64,000 nucleotides of DNA from an uncultured Gammaproteobacteria bacterium (GTDB lineage: Bacteria; Pseudomonadota; Gammaproteobacteria; GCA-001735895). Shown piece after piece: positions 45,371 to 53,819 of this stretch. The DNA lies in contig CAMYLU010000009.1 of assembly GCA_947259485.1 (NCBI GenBank), positions 36,541 to 100,540 of the forward strand. The letters run 5' to 3'. The notes beneath the pieces are model-generated. The model did no database searches. It was given only the letters and a program-made list of their open reading frames with translations, and was not told the origin of the DNA. Numbering within the stretch: the stretch's first letter is position 1; each line of letters opens with the position of its first letter. The translations under genes were made by a program, and so were the position numbers.

Positions 45371-46129
45371 ATGAATGCACGAACAAAGGTTGCACTGGTG
45401 ACTGGAGCCGGAAGCGGGATCGGCAGGGCGGTTTGCCATGTCTTGTTAAATGACGGCTATGCAGTGGTGCTGGCTGGCAGGCGACTCGAACCGCTGCAGG
45501 AAACCGTTGAGCTCGCCAGGGTCGACCCTGCGCTTACCCTGTGTGTGCCCACCGATGTGGGCAAACCCGACCAGGTTAAAGATCTGTTCACGCGAGCCGA
45601 GCAGGCCTTCGGCCGACTCGATTTACTGTTCAACAACGCGGGCAGTGCTACACCGGGTATACCCATGGAGGAATTGAGTTACCAACAATGGCAGAACACC
45701 GTTGACGTTAATTTAACGGGACCGTTCCTGTGTGCCCAGCAGGCGATTCGAATCATGAAGGCACAATCTCCCGGTGGTGGGCGCATAATCAATAATGGTT
45801 CAATCTCTGCGCATGCACCGCGACCTTTTTCGGCGCCCTACACATCGACCAAGCACGCGATAACCGGTTTGACCAAATCCATCTCGCTCGATTGTCGTAA
45901 CGATAATATCGCCTGCAGCCAGATCGACATCGGTAATGCCGCGACCCCCATGACCAAAGCCATGCCGAAAGGAGTGCCACAGGCCAATGGCGAACGCGCA
46001 GCCGAGCCAGTCATGGATGTCGAACACGTGGCACAGGCGGTACTGCAAATGGCTTCGTTGCCGCTTGAAACGAACGTGCAGTTTATGACAATCATGGCGA
46101 CCAAAATGCCTTATGTCGGACGTGGCTAA
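45371..46129 (+). CDS. Short-chain dehydrogenase/reductase
   Basis: The 252-aa product starts at 45371 with GGACGAG upstream; the longer frame lies over the aminotransferase. Visible are the cofactor motif [15 protein letters not shown], the catalytic Ser in NNGSISA, and YTSTKHA (YxxxK). In this copy the Ser-Tyr spacing is normal. It probably uses NAD(P) on a small hydroxy/oxo compound, perhaps a product of the upstream transaminase. A GGTCCCG/CGGGACC hairpin (46132-46160) follows the stop. Confidence 0.9.
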   Translation: MNARTKVALVTGAGSGIGRAVCHVLLNDGYAVVLAGRRLEPLQETVELARVDPALTLCVPTDVGKPDQVKDLFTRAEQAFGRLDLLFNNAGSATPGIPMEELSYQQWQNTVDVNLTGPFLCAQQAIRIMKAQSPGGGRIINNGSISAHAPRPFSAPYTSTKHAITGLTKSISLDCRNDNIACSQIDIGNAATPMTKAMPKGVPQANGERAAEPVMDVEHVAQAVLQMASLPLETNVQFMTIMATKMPYVGRG

Positions 46130-46276
46130 TCGGTCCCGTCGTTCTGGTTTCGTCGGGACCCGTTGACAAGCATGTTGGCAGTAGCTTGCATCACCTCTGG
46201 CTTTGCAATATTTTGTATGCACGAGACCACATGGCAGTCTCTATATTTAAACCGCACGAGGATCCAGGGGGATTAG

Positions 46277-46699
46277 ATGAGCGTTAACGTTGAGGAATTG
46301 ATGACGAAGTCGGTCATCACCGCGCAACCGCATCAAAGTGTGGAGCACGTTCGAAAAATGTTAGAAAGAAATTCGATCAGCTCGGTGCCGGTAGTCAACA
46401 GCGATGGTCATCCGATCGGTATCGTCTCGTCGACCGACCTGGTCCAGGAACTTAAGCCTGCTGCGCCGATCAGCCAGATAATGACCGAGAAGGTTTACAC
46501 GGTGCCACAGTATGACGACACCAGCATCGCCGCACGGATTATGCGAAATCATAAGATCCATCACGTGGTAGTAACGCACGAGCAGAAAGTTGTTGGCATT
46601 TTGAGCGCGTTCGACCTGCTCAAACTGGTGGAAAGCCACCGCTATGTGGCCAAAAACGCGCCGACGCCATCGAAGCGCAAAGGCGGGAAACGTCACTAG
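46277..46699 (+). CDS. Two-CBS-domain protein
   Basis: The 140-aa protein consists of two CBS motifs (about residues 5-60 and 65-122: SVEHVRKMLERNSISSVPVVNSDGHPIGIVSSTDLV and IAARIMRNHKIHHVVVTHEQKVVGILSAFDLLKLV), then a basic tail. Such proteins bind adenine nucleotides as energy sensors. It is alone, with AGGGGGATT before the start. Confidence 0.9.
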   Translation: MSVNVEELMTKSVITAQPHQSVEHVRKMLERNSISSVPVVNSDGHPIGIVSSTDLVQELKPAAPISQIMTEKVYTVPQYDDTSIAARIMRNHKIHHVVVTHEQKVVGILSAFDLLKLVESHRYVAKNAPTPSKRKGGKRH

Positions 46700-46763
46700 A
46701 AGTCTTCATGGAAAGCGGGGCTACCCTCACCCAGTTTAATTCCACAAACTTACGCGCGATACC

Positions 46764-46859
46764 ATGAACGAAAATATTGTCATTGCCGGCGCCGCCCGTA
46801 CCCCGATGGGTGACCGGGTCGATGAAGGTGAAAACCAGGTTTTACTGGAGGTTGAATAG
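46764..46859 (+). pseudogene. 31-codon remnant: thiolase start joined to a biotin-carrier-like tail
   Basis: This short frame reads MNENIVIAGAARTPMG, the N-terminus of an acetyl-CoA acetyltransferase, then GDRVDEGENQVLLEVE and a stop. The second part resembles the last residues of a biotinyl domain, as at the C-terminus of methylcrotonyl- or propionyl-CoA carboxylase alpha subunits. An internal deletion joining a thiolase gene to the end of a carboxylase gene, both usual neighbours of HMG-CoA lyase, would explain it. The attribution of the tail is inference. Confidence 0.5.
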
Positions 46860-46863
46860 TCCG

Positions 46864-47772
46864 ATGAATTTTCCGCAGCGCGTTAAAATAGTCGAGGTGG
46901 GTCCCCGCGACGGATTGCAGAACGAGCCTGAAACAGTACCCACCGAGATCAAGGTGAAGCTGATCGAAATGCTGGTTGATGCCGGCCTGCCGGTGGTTGA
47001 GTCAGGGGCCTTCGTATCACCGAAGTGGGTGCCGCAAATGGCTACCAGCGCCGAGGTTTTCGAGCAGATCAATAAGCGTACCGGGATTTCCTATCCGGTG
47101 CTGGTGCCGAACCTCAAGGGCCTGGAGCTTGCACATGCAGCAGGGGTGCAGGAGATAGCCCTGTTTGCCGCGGCCTCCGAAACCTTTTCGCAGAAGAATA
47201 CCAATTGCTCGATTGCCGACAGCATCGATCGATTCAACGCGGTGATTGTTGAAGCCCAGGCGCTGGGCATCAAGATTCGTGGCTATATATCCTGCGTGCT
47301 GGGCTGCCCCTACGAGGGCGAGGTCTCGTCCGATACGGTTTTGATGCTGGCACAGAAGTTGTTTGACCAGGGTTGCTACGAAGTTTCGCTCGGCGACACC
47401 ATCGGTGTCGGTACCGCGGGCCAGGCGAGAGACCTGGTCGAGAAACTGAGTCGACAGGTGCCGATTCAACATCTGGCGGCGCATTTTCACGATACTTACG
47501 GCCAGGCACTGGCCAATATTCATGCGGTCATGCAGTGCGGAATTTCCGTGATTGACAGCTCGGTCGCGGGCCTTGGCGGTTGCCCGTATGCGAAGGGCGC
47601 CACCGGTAACGTCGCCACCGAAGACGTGGTTTACATGCTCAACGGCATGGGCATTGAAAGCGGGGTCGATATGGACAAGTTGCTCGAGGCTGGCCGCTTC
47701 ATCAGCGATTTTCTCGGGCGTGAACCGGTTTCACGGGCCGCGACCGCGTTGCTTCGCAAACAAGCGGGATAG
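46864..47772 (+). CDS. mvaB: Hydroxymethylglutaryl-CoA lyase
   Basis: The 302-aa TIM-barrel enzyme splits HMG-CoA into acetyl-CoA and acetoacetate, the last step of leucine degradation. Seen are KIVEVGPRDGLQNE with the metal/acid Asp, VLVPNLKG, YISCVLGCPYEG, SLGDTIGVGTAGQ, the HFHDTYGQALANI metal His pair, and the SSVAGLGGCPYAKGATGNVATED signature with the catalytic Cys. I use the ATG at 46864; the longer frame runs over the remnant upstream. The rest of the leucine pathway is not adjacent. Confidence 0.95.
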   Translation: MNFPQRVKIVEVGPRDGLQNEPETVPTEIKVKLIEMLVDAGLPVVESGAFVSPKWVPQMATSAEVFEQINKRTGISYPVLVPNLKGLELAHAAGVQEIALFAAASETFSQKNTNCSIADSIDRFNAVIVEAQALGIKIRGYISCVLGCPYEGEVSSDTVLMLAQKLFDQGCYEVSLGDTIGVGTAGQARDLVEKLSRQVPIQHLAAHFHDTYGQALANIHAVMQCGISVIDSSVAGLGGCPYAKGATGNVATEDVVYMLNGMGIESGVDMDKLLEAGRFISDFLGREPVSRAATALLRKQAG

Positions 47773-47776
47773 CGCG

Positions 47777-47920
47777 ATGGGATTACCTGAATCAGTCAGC
47801 TGTGAAAACAAATTTCATCGCAAGATCGATTGCGAGGGCCACCTGCGCAGCGGTGAGGTGGTCAGGACTCTCTGGCCCGGGTTCTACGCCCCTCAACCTC
47901 GCGAGGAGTCAAAAAAATGA
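47777..47920 (+). CDS. Small 47-residue protein of unknown function
   Basis: An ATG four bases after the HMG-CoA lyase stop opens a 47-codon frame (MGLPESVSCENKFHRKIDCE... ending QPREESKK) whose TGA overlaps the haloacid dehalogenase ATG (ATGA). It has two cysteines, a basic character and a C-terminal WPGFYAPQP. I do not recognise it. Tight packing on both sides suggests it is translated, or is the tail of a vanished gene. Confidence 0.45.
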   Translation: MGLPESVSCENKFHRKIDCEGHLRSGEVVRTLWPGFYAPQPREESKK

Positions 47921-48588
47921 GCGTTGCCCTGGCTTTCGATATATATGGTACGCTGATCGACCCGCACGGGGTCGTGGATGAACTTTCGCAGCAATTGGGA
48001 GATCGTGCGCAGGAGTTTTCGAATATCTGGCGCGACAAGCAGCTCGAATATACCTGGCGTCGTGCATTGATGCAGCGTTACCAGAATTTCCCGGTCTGTA
48101 CCCGGCAGGCGCTGGATTATACCGATACGCTTTTGCAGACCGATCTCGACGAGTCGGCAAAAGCTGCCCTGATGCAGGTCTATAGAGTGTTGCCCGCCTA
48201 CGACGATGTTCCTGCTAGCCTGCAGGCGCTGGCAGATGCAGGCTTCCGCCTGTTCGGTTTTTCCAACGGCGTCGAGGAAGCGATTGTCGGACTGCTCGAG
48301 CACGCCGGGATCGAGCGGTATTTTTCCGGTGTGGTCAGCGTCGACGCGCTGCAGACTTTTAAGCCCGATCCGCAGGTTTATCGACATTTCGTTGAAGTGG
48401 CCGACACTGCCCCGGAAAACTGCTGGCTGGTTTCGAGCAACGGGTTCGATGTAATCGGTGCGGTATCTGCCGGCATGAAGGCGGCATGGTTGCAGCGTTC
48501 ACAAAGCGTCGTATACGACCCCTGGGGAATTGAGCCGACGCTGGTCATACACGGCCTTGATGAACTGCAGCAGCAAATAAGTTCATAA
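47917..48588 (+). CDS. HAD-superfamily haloacid dehalogenase, type II
   Basis: The 223-aa protein carries the type II 2-haloacid dehalogenase pattern: nucleophile loop ALAFDIYGTLIDPHG (Asp8), FGFSNGVEEAI, TFKPDPQVYRH with the catalytic Lys, and VSSNGFDVIGAVSAGMKAAWLQRS. Bona fide dehalogenases and phosphatases share this fold, so substrate is open; (S)-2-haloacids are the family's named substrate. It is coupled to the small frame upstream. Confidence 0.87.
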   Translation: MSVALAFDIYGTLIDPHGVVDELSQQLGDRAQEFSNIWRDKQLEYTWRRALMQRYQNFPVCTRQALDYTDTLLQTDLDESAKAALMQVYRVLPAYDDVPASLQALADAGFRLFGFSNGVEEAIVGLLEHAGIERYFSGVVSVDALQTFKPDPQVYRHFVEVADTAPENCWLVSSNGFDVIGAVSAGMKAAWLQRSQSVVYDPWGIEPTLVIHGLDELQQQISS

Positions 48589-48620
48589 AAATCAGTAATA
48601 TATAGAGAGTTAGAATTATT

Positions 48621-48637
48621 TTGTTGCGCTGCAACAA
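48621..48637 (+). promoter_or_regulatory. PhaR-type operator 1 of the phasin promoter
   Basis: The palindrome TTGTTGC-GCT-GCAACAA is perfect around its three-base centre. It ends five bases before the -35 box of the promoter at 48643. The form TGTTGC-N3-GCAACA recurs at the other PHA promoters. Confidence 0.75.
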
Positions 48638-48642
48638 AAAAC

Positions 48643-48671
48643 TTGACTTATCCCTTCCCAATCCCTATATT
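48643..48671 (+). promoter_or_regulatory. Sigma70 promoter of the phasin gene
   Basis: TTGACT (48643-48648) and TATATT (48666-48671) are spaced by exactly 17 bases. The promoter is bracketed by two PhaR-type palindromes, one just upstream and one over the start region, a geometry that suits tight repression. Confidence 0.8.
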
Positions 48672-48679
48672 ATCGGTAT

Positions 48680-48694
48680 TGTTGCAGTGCAACA
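48680..48694 (+). promoter_or_regulatory. PhaR-type operator 2 of the phasin promoter
   Basis: TGTTGC-AGT-GCAACA is a perfect palindrome eight bases after the -10 box, covering the expected transcription start. Confidence 0.75.
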
Positions 48695-48737
48695 TAAACC
48701 TTTAACCCAGTTTATTAATGTTACCGAGGAAACGAAA

Positions 48738-49127
48738 ATGTACGAAGATTTCATGAAAATGGCTCAGGAAAGCATGAAGCCCGTAATGAAAATGGCTGAG
48801 AATAACACTGCCATGGCCGTCAAGTTGATGCATGCACAGGCTGAATCAGCTGCTGAAATGATGCAAAGCAACCTGGCACACGTGCAGGCGCTGGTCGAAA
48901 CCAAAGACATGAACGCAGCCGTTGAAATGCAGCAGAAGTATGTCGAAGCTCTGAACGAAAAGCTGATGGCCGCTGCCAAGGAAAATGCTGCTGTCATCGA
49001 AGCCGCGATCACCGAAGCGGGCAAAATCTTTGAAGGTTCTATAGCCGAAGTTCAGGCGCAGGCCAAGAAGACTGCCCAAAACATCGAAAAGGAAATCGCC
49101 AAGGCGGGCAAGAAAGCAGCAGCTTAG
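48738..49127 (+). CDS. phaP: Phasin (PHA granule surface protein)
   Basis: The 129-aa product starts at the ATG at 48738 with GAGGAAACG upstream; the longer frame upstream would run over the promoter and operators. It is all helix, Met/Ala/Lys/Glu-rich, without Cys: MYEDFMKMAQESMKPVMKMAENNTAMAVKL, then AAEMMQSNLAHVQALVET and a Lys/Ala end. This is the phasin family that coats PHA granules. It sits just before phaA-phaB. Confidence 0.9.
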   Translation: MYEDFMKMAQESMKPVMKMAENNTAMAVKLMHAQAESAAEMMQSNLAHVQALVETKDMNAAVEMQQKYVEALNEKLMAAAKENAAVIEAAITEAGKIFEGSIAEVQAQAKKTAQNIEKEIAKAGKKAAA

Positions 49128-49193
49128 TATCGCTTTATTTGGAGTCGCGTTGACCCCCGTCAAGGCGATCCCGAAATTTCTCCTCCAATTTTC

Positions 49194-49229
49194 AGGCCCG
49201 GCGTTATAATGACCCGGGCCTTTTTTTTT
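49194..49229 (+). terminator. Rho-independent terminator after the phasin gene
   Basis: AGGCCCGG and CCGGGCCT pair around a 12-base loop and are followed by nine T. The loop happens to contain TATAAT (49205-49210). It separates the strongly promoted phasin from phaA. Confidence 0.9.
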
Positions 49230-49243
49230 ACAGGTATGCAAAT

Positions 49244-50422
49244 ATGACAAACGTAGTGATAGTTGACGGGGTACGTACCCCGATAGGCGCGTTTGGCGGC
49301 GCGCTCGCAAGCACGCCGGCGAGCAAGCTAGGCGCAATCGTTATCAAATCCCTGCTGGAGCGCAACGGTGTTGCTCCAGACCAGGTTGACGAAGTAATCA
49401 TGGGACAGATATTGACCACGGCTACCGGACAGAATCCGGCGCGCCAGGCGGCGATGGAAGCAGGGCTTCCGCAGGAATGCCCGTCAATGACAATCAACAA
49501 GCTGTGCGGCAGCGGCCTCAAGTCGGTTCATCTCGCTGCGCAGGCAATCAAATGCGGCGATGCCGATATCATTATTGCCGGCGGACAGGAAAACATGAGC
49601 CTGGCACCGCACGCGTTGCCAAAATCCCGTGACGGTCAGCGTATGGGAGACTGGCAACTCAAGGACACCATGCTGATTGACGGTTTGATGGATGCGTTTA
49701 ACGATTATCACATGGGCGTAACCGCTGAGAATATCGCCAAGAAGTTCGGCATCAGCCGCGCCGACCAGGACGCTTTTGCGGCGGCTTCGCAACAGAAGAC
49801 CGAACAGGCGCAGGCCGATGATGTGTTCGCCAACGAGATTGTCAAGGTCGAAATCCCGCAACGCCGGGGCGACCCGGTCGTTTTTGATAGCGACGAGTAT
49901 CCCAAGGCTGGCATTACTGTTGAAGGCCTTTCCAGCCTTCGCCCGGCATTCGATCGTGAGGGCACGGTAACCGCTGGAAACGCCTCGGGTATTAACGACG
50001 GCGCCGCGGCACTGTTGATTATGAGTGAAGATAAGGCCCAGGAACTCGGGCTCACCCCGATGGCAACCATCAAGTCCTACGCCAGTGCGGGTGTCGACCC
50101 GGCGATTATGGGCACCGGCCCGATCCCGGCGTCACGGAAATGCCTGGATAAAGCCGGCTGGTCAACCGACGATCTCGATTTGATCGAATCCAACGAAGCC
50201 TTTGCCGCGCAGTCCATGTCGGTGAATGGCGAAATGGGCTGGGATATCAGTAAGGTCAACATTAGCGGCGGCGCAATAGCGCTGGGGCACCCAATTGGTG
50301 CTTCTGGGGCCCGTGTACTGGTAACCTTGCTGCACGGCATGAAGCGCACCGACGCCAAGCGGGGCCTGGCGACGCTGTGCATTGGCGGTGGTCAGGGCGT
50401 AGCGCTTGCGGTTGAAAGGTAG
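49244..50422 (+). CDS. phaA: Acetyl-CoA C-acetyltransferase (beta-ketothiolase)
   Basis: PhaA condenses two acetyl-CoA into acetoacetyl-CoA, the first step to polyhydroxybutyrate. The 392-aa thiolase has [11 protein letters not shown] at the start, nucleophile Cys in [12 protein letters not shown] (about residue 89), [24 protein letters not shown] with the catalytic His, and the C-terminal [11 protein letters not shown]ys. It lies 14 bases after the phasin terminator and 35 bases before phaB. Confidence 0.96.
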   Translation: MTNVVIVDGVRTPIGAFGGALASTPASKLGAIVIKSLLERNGVAPDQVDEVIMGQILTTATGQNPARQAAMEAGLPQECPSMTINKLCGSGLKSVHLAAQAIKCGDADIIIAGGQENMSLAPHALPKSRDGQRMGDWQLKDTMLIDGLMDAFNDYHMGVTAENIAKKFGISRADQDAFAAASQQKTEQAQADDVFANEIVKVEIPQRRGDPVVFDSDEYPKAGITVEGLSSLRPAFDREGTVTAGNASGINDGAAALLIMSEDKAQELGLTPMATIKSYASAGVDPAIMGTGPIPASRKCLDKAGWSTDDLDLIESNEAFAAQSMSVNGEMGWDISKVNISGGAIALGHPIGASGARVLVTLLHGMKRTDAKRGLATLCIGGGQGVALAVER

Positions 50423-50457
50423 ATTAATTTTTGAATATAACAAGAAGGAGGTAAACA

Positions 50458-51180
50458 ATGAGTCGAGTAGCTCTAGTAACAGGTGGTACCCGGGGTATCG
50501 GTGAAGCCATTTGCGTGGCATTGAAAGATGCCGGATGCACCGTTGTCGCGACTTATGCTGGTAACGACGAGGCAGCGCAAAAGTTCAGCAGCGAAAACGA
50601 TATCCCGATCTACAAGTTCGACGTTGGCGACTATGATGTCTGCCAGGCCGAGGTTGCAAAAATAGAAGCCGAAGTCGGACCGGTTGATATATTGATCAAT
50701 AATGCCGGTATCACGCGTGACGGCACCATGCACAAGATGAACTTTGAACAGTGGAATGCGGTCATCCAGACTAATCTGACATCCTGTTTCAACATGTGTC
50801 ACGGCGTGCTGAACGGCATGCGCGACCGGGGTTTCGGGCGAATCGTAAACATCGGTTCGGTCAACGGCCAGGCCGGGCAGTACGGGCAGGTCAACTATGC
50901 CGCGGCCAAGTCGGGTATTCACGGATTCACCAAGGCCCTGGCACAGGAAGGTGCAGCCAGGGGTATTACCGTCAACGCCATTGCGCCAGGCTATATCGCA
51001 ACTGAAATGGTGCGAGCGGTTCCCGAGAATGTGCTGGAGAAGATTGTCCAGCGTATCCCCGTAGGTCGACTGGGTGAAGCCAGTGAAATTGCGCGTGGCG
51101 TGGTGTTTTTGACGTCAGACGATGCTGGATTCATCACCGGATCCACCCTGTCAATCAATGGCGGACAACATATGTACTAA
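50458..51180 (+). CDS. phaB: Acetoacetyl-CoA reductase (first copy)
   Basis: PhaB reduces acetoacetyl-CoA to (R)-3-hydroxybutyryl-CoA. The 240-aa SDR shows VTGGTRGIGEAI, NNAGITRDGTMHKM, the catalytic Ser in NIGSVNGQAGQYGQVNYAAAKSG with YxxxK, and IAPGYIATEMVRAVP, all typical of PhaB. A near-ideal Shine-Dalgarno, AAGGAGGT, lies at 50445-50452, so strong translation is expected. A second, diverged copy is at 56632-57384. Confidence 0.95.
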   Translation: MSRVALVTGGTRGIGEAICVALKDAGCTVVATYAGNDEAAQKFSSENDIPIYKFDVGDYDVCQAEVAKIEAEVGPVDILINNAGITRDGTMHKMNFEQWNAVIQTNLTSCFNMCHGVLNGMRDRGFGRIVNIGSVNGQAGQYGQVNYAAAKSGIHGFTKALAQEGAARGITVNAIAPGYIATEMVRAVPENVLEKIVQRIPVGRLGEASEIARGVVFLTSDDAGFITGSTLSINGGQHMY

Positions 51181-51199
51181 AGCAGTGCCTCGCGCTGTT

Positions 51200-51236
51200 A
51201 AAAAGCCGGAGTTCAACAGAGCTTCGGCTTTTTTTT
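51200..51236 (+). terminator. Rho-independent terminator after phaB
   Basis: AAAAGCCGGAG pairs with GCTTCGGCTTTT (one G-T pair) around a ten-base loop, followed by T residues. It ends the phaAB unit. Confidence 0.88.
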
Positions 51237-51364
51237 ACCTTATGAAAAATTGCTTGTTGTAACCGAGACAGTTTAAGTAACGAGTTTTGGCTAACGCCGA
51301 ATATCATATTTTTTAGATAGTCAGTATGATATTGAAAATCGTTTACTAACTAATCTTTGTGCGC

Positions 51365-52738
51365 ATGCAAAAGACACTTCTTAGCCTGGTTGCCCTCGGT
51401 TGCCTCGTCTGCTTCTCGACTGCAGATGCAGCCTCTGTTGCCAGGGTGACTGCCTTACAATCGTCAGCCTGGGTGGAACAGGAGAATAATAAAACCACAC
51501 TTGGAAGTAACAGCGATATTGAGATCGGTGACCATATTATTACCGGCGATACTGGTCGAGTCGAGATGCAGTTCCAGTCTAATGCCACCTTACGCCTTTA
51601 CACAAACTCTGAAATCAGATTGCAGGCAAAAAGTAATACCGATTTGAATACGCGCGATAATGATCCGTTGCTCTATGTTCACAAAGGAAAGGTTTGTGTC
51701 GATTACAAACCGCAGTCAGGTACGCAGAATAAATTTGAACTCAACATTGGCAAAACGATCGTTACCGTGACGCATCATCGCAGTTATATTTGCGTGCTAC
51801 GAGAGGATGGTTGGTCCTTTGTTAATTTGCGTGACGGCAGTGTCCAGGTTAGTCACGCTATCGATCCAAGCATGATTATCCTCAGTGAATCCGGTACAGA
51901 ATTGCGCGTCAAAGACGACGGTTCCTTTGAGTTACTTAAACCCGGGGCCGCAGATTCAATAATTCCTGAAGATGATAAGCCGTTTATCACTGAAACCGAT
52001 ATCAATTTAGCAACCCCGATCGAGATCTCCACGGCCGTTGAAGATGAAATTGTCGTCGCCAAAGAAAATGTCAAAAATGAATCAGAACCTGTGACTCCTG
52101 AAAATACATCGGGCTACATTTACACGGTTTACCTGTTTTCGACACGCTCTGTAGAGGCCGCGAATGAGGCTAACCAGAGATTCCAGAAAGCAGGCCATAA
52201 ATCGAAAATTATCACCAGCGGCAAAGAACCCTCCATACGTTACCGCGTCGCTGTCTCGGGTTTCGAAACCCGGCAGTCAGCGCAGGATTTTTCTAGCTCC
52301 ATGATTGGTAGACTGGGCATTTCGGATACCTGGATAGGCAAAGATCGTCAGAATGTATCGTCTATTGACGAGGATGATATGGAAACGTCGAGTTTTACCG
52401 AAACCCCACCTGACACTGAGGAGGGCATCGCTGCTACTGAAGATACGGCAACGAATGCGTCAGACCCGGAGCCTGAAGAGGCCCAAAATAATTATATTTA
52501 CACGGTTTACCTGTTTTCGACAGGCTCCGAGGATGTCGCCAACGAGGCTAACCAGAGATTCCAAAAAGCAGGCCATAAATCGAAAATTATCACCAAAGGG
52601 AAGGAGCCCTCGATACGTTACCGCGTCGCTGTCTCGGGTTTCGAATCCCGGCAGTCAGCGAAAGACTTTTCCAACTCCGTGGTTGGTAAACTGGGCATCT
52701 CGGATACCTGGATAGGAAAAGAGCGCACAAATAATTAA
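51365..52738 (+). CDS. Secreted FecR-domain protein with two tandem SPOR-like domains
   Basis: The product (457 aa from this ATG; a GTG two codons earlier is possible) has a signal peptide (cut after ADA), an N-terminal FecR-like domain (about residues 25-150: SSAWVEQENNKTTLG, DHIITGDTGRVEMQF, ATLRLYTNSEIRL), an acidic linker, and two C-terminal SPOR-like repeats at residues ~251 and ~377 (YIYTVYLFST... RYRVAVSGFE). SPOR domains bind denuded peptidoglycan at septa. No neighbour clarifies its role. Confidence 0.78.
   Translation: MQKTLLSLVALGCLVCFSTADAASVARVTALQSSAWVEQENNKTTLGSNSDIEIGDHIITGDTGRVEMQFQSNATLRLYTNSEIRLQAKSNTDLNTRDNDPLLYVHKGKVCVDYKPQSGTQNKFELNIGKTIVTVTHHRSYICVLREDGWSFVNLRDGSVQVSHAIDPSMIILSESGTELRVKDDGSFELLKPGAADSIIPEDDKPFITETDINLATPIEISTAVEDEIVVAKENVKNESEPVTPENTSGYIYTVYLFSTRSVEAANEANQRFQKAGHKSKIITSGKEPSIRYRVAVSGFETRQSAQDFSSSMIGRLGISDTWIGKDRQNVSSIDEDDMETSSFTETPPDTEEGIAATEDTATNASDPEPEEAQNNYIYTVYLFSTGSEDVANEANQRFQKAGHKSKIITKGKEPSIRYRVAVSGFESRQSAKDFSNSVVGKLGISDTWIGKERTNN
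52115..52348 (+). repeat. SPOR-like repeat, copy 1
   Basis: This segment encodes the first SPOR-like domain and is nearly identical at DNA level to 52493-52726, 378 bases (126 codons) downstream. Differences cluster around the variable loop (SVEAA versus EDVAN) and the repeat ends. It indicates recent duplication or gene conversion. Confidence 0.85.
52493..52726 (+). repeat. SPOR-like repeat, copy 2
   Basis: Second copy of the unit at 52115-52348, keeping long runs of identical bases such as those encoding NEANQRFQKAGHKSKIIT and SIRYRVAVSGFE. The acidic linker between copies is not repeated. Confidence 0.85.
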
Positions 52739-53042
52739 GCTTGTCTCGACTGGACGGCGATTTTTGTATCATTTTATTAGTCACGCAGGGATCAATAAAC
52801 GTTATCCCGGGTCTGGACGAATACAATTATTCGATTGGTATACGAATAGTTAACAGCATAAGCTGAACGATCGGCATAAAAGGTACTGCACGGGAAGAAG
52901 CTCGGAAGGTACGAATAAGTTGAATCTAAATAACAAAATTGCCTTGTTTTCACTGCCGTGCCCGTCAGCAGATTCAATTGGGGTCTGAGGAAGGTACCGC
53001 GCCGTAAGCCTGATTTAAAATCATGTGATAAGGAGAAAACTA
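52739..53042. other. 304-base intergenic region
   Basis: I see no coding frame here and no terminator with a T run. An imperfect palindrome ATTCG-N9-CGAAT lies around 52831-52849. A good Shine-Dalgarno, AAGGAGA, precedes the cupin start at 53043. Confidence 0.5.
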
Positions 53043-53405
53043 ATGTCTGTAATCCGTAAGAAAAGCTTCTCATCTCCGGACGAGACCCGCACCCCCGATA
53101 AAACTAATGTTGCGGTCCTGGATCTTGGCTCGGTTAAAGTTGCGCAACTCACAGTGCAGCCAGGATGGAGTTGGTCCAACTGCGTTAAACCGGTAGTTGG
53201 TGGTGAGAGCTGCCAGGTCCACCATGTAGGTACCTGTGTTTCCGGTCGAATGAGAGTGCGCCATGACGATGGAACCGAGGTCGATATCAAGGCTGGCGAC
53301 GCCTACGTGATTGAACCGGGACACGACGGTTGGGTTGTTGGGGATGATCCCGTTGTCATGTATGAATTTGACAATACTGCCGCCGAGACTTACGCCAAAG
53401 AATGA
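53043..53405 (+). CDS. Cupin-domain protein
   Basis: The 120-aa single-domain protein has the double-stranded beta-helix pattern: LTVQPGWSWSNCVKP, VHHVGTCVSGRMRVRHDDGTEVDIKAGDAYVIEPGHDGWVVGDDP. The metal-binding set is reduced (H-H then E-x4-H). A regulatory or small-molecule-binding role is more likely than catalysis. I start at 53043, placing AAGGAGA seven bases upstream. The next gene follows after 52 bases. Confidence 0.8.
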   Translation: MSVIRKKSFSSPDETRTPDKTNVAVLDLGSVKVAQLTVQPGWSWSNCVKPVVGGESCQVHHVGTCVSGRMRVRHDDGTEVDIKAGDAYVIEPGHDGWVVGDDPVVMYEFDNTAAETYAKE

Positions 53406-53457
53406 ATAAGAATTGGCGCTACAGCCTTTCTAAACTTCAGCAAACGGAGGCAATACC

Positions 53458-53742
53458 ATGCCAAGATATGTAATCGAACGCGACATCCCGGACATCGGCT
53501 CGGCCGAGCGCGAAGATCTGCGTGCAGCGGCAGAAAAATCCAATAGCACCCTTGCCGCGATGAAGGCGGAGCAGAAGAATGTCCAATGGGAACATTCCTA
53601 CGTGGCTGGCGACAAGACCTTCTGTATCTACATAGCCGATAGCGAGGCACTGGTGAATGAACACGCCGAAAGGAGTGGCTTTCCTGCGACGAAGGTAACT
53701 GAAGTTCGGAAGATGATTGACCCCGTTACCGCGGAAGGTTAG
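53458..53742 (+). CDS. DUF4242 (SCO4226-like nickel-binding) protein
   Basis: The 94-aa protein begins MPRYVIERDIPDIGSAEREDL and continues NVQWEHSYVAGDKTFCIYIADSEALVNEHAERSGFPATKV, which matches the small ferredoxin-like DUF4242 family; one member binds nickel. The role is not established. ACGGAGGC precedes the start. Likely co-transcribed with the cupin gene. Confidence 0.82.
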   Translation: MPRYVIERDIPDIGSAEREDLRAAAEKSNSTLAAMKAEQKNVQWEHSYVAGDKTFCIYIADSEALVNEHAERSGFPATKVTEVRKMIDPVTAEG

Positions 53743-53819
53743 CAATACTGGCGAACAGAATCCTGCAACGGATTGTCCAAAGTAACCTCGGTTCGCTTCG
53801 GGTGATCGCCTGGCGGGCG

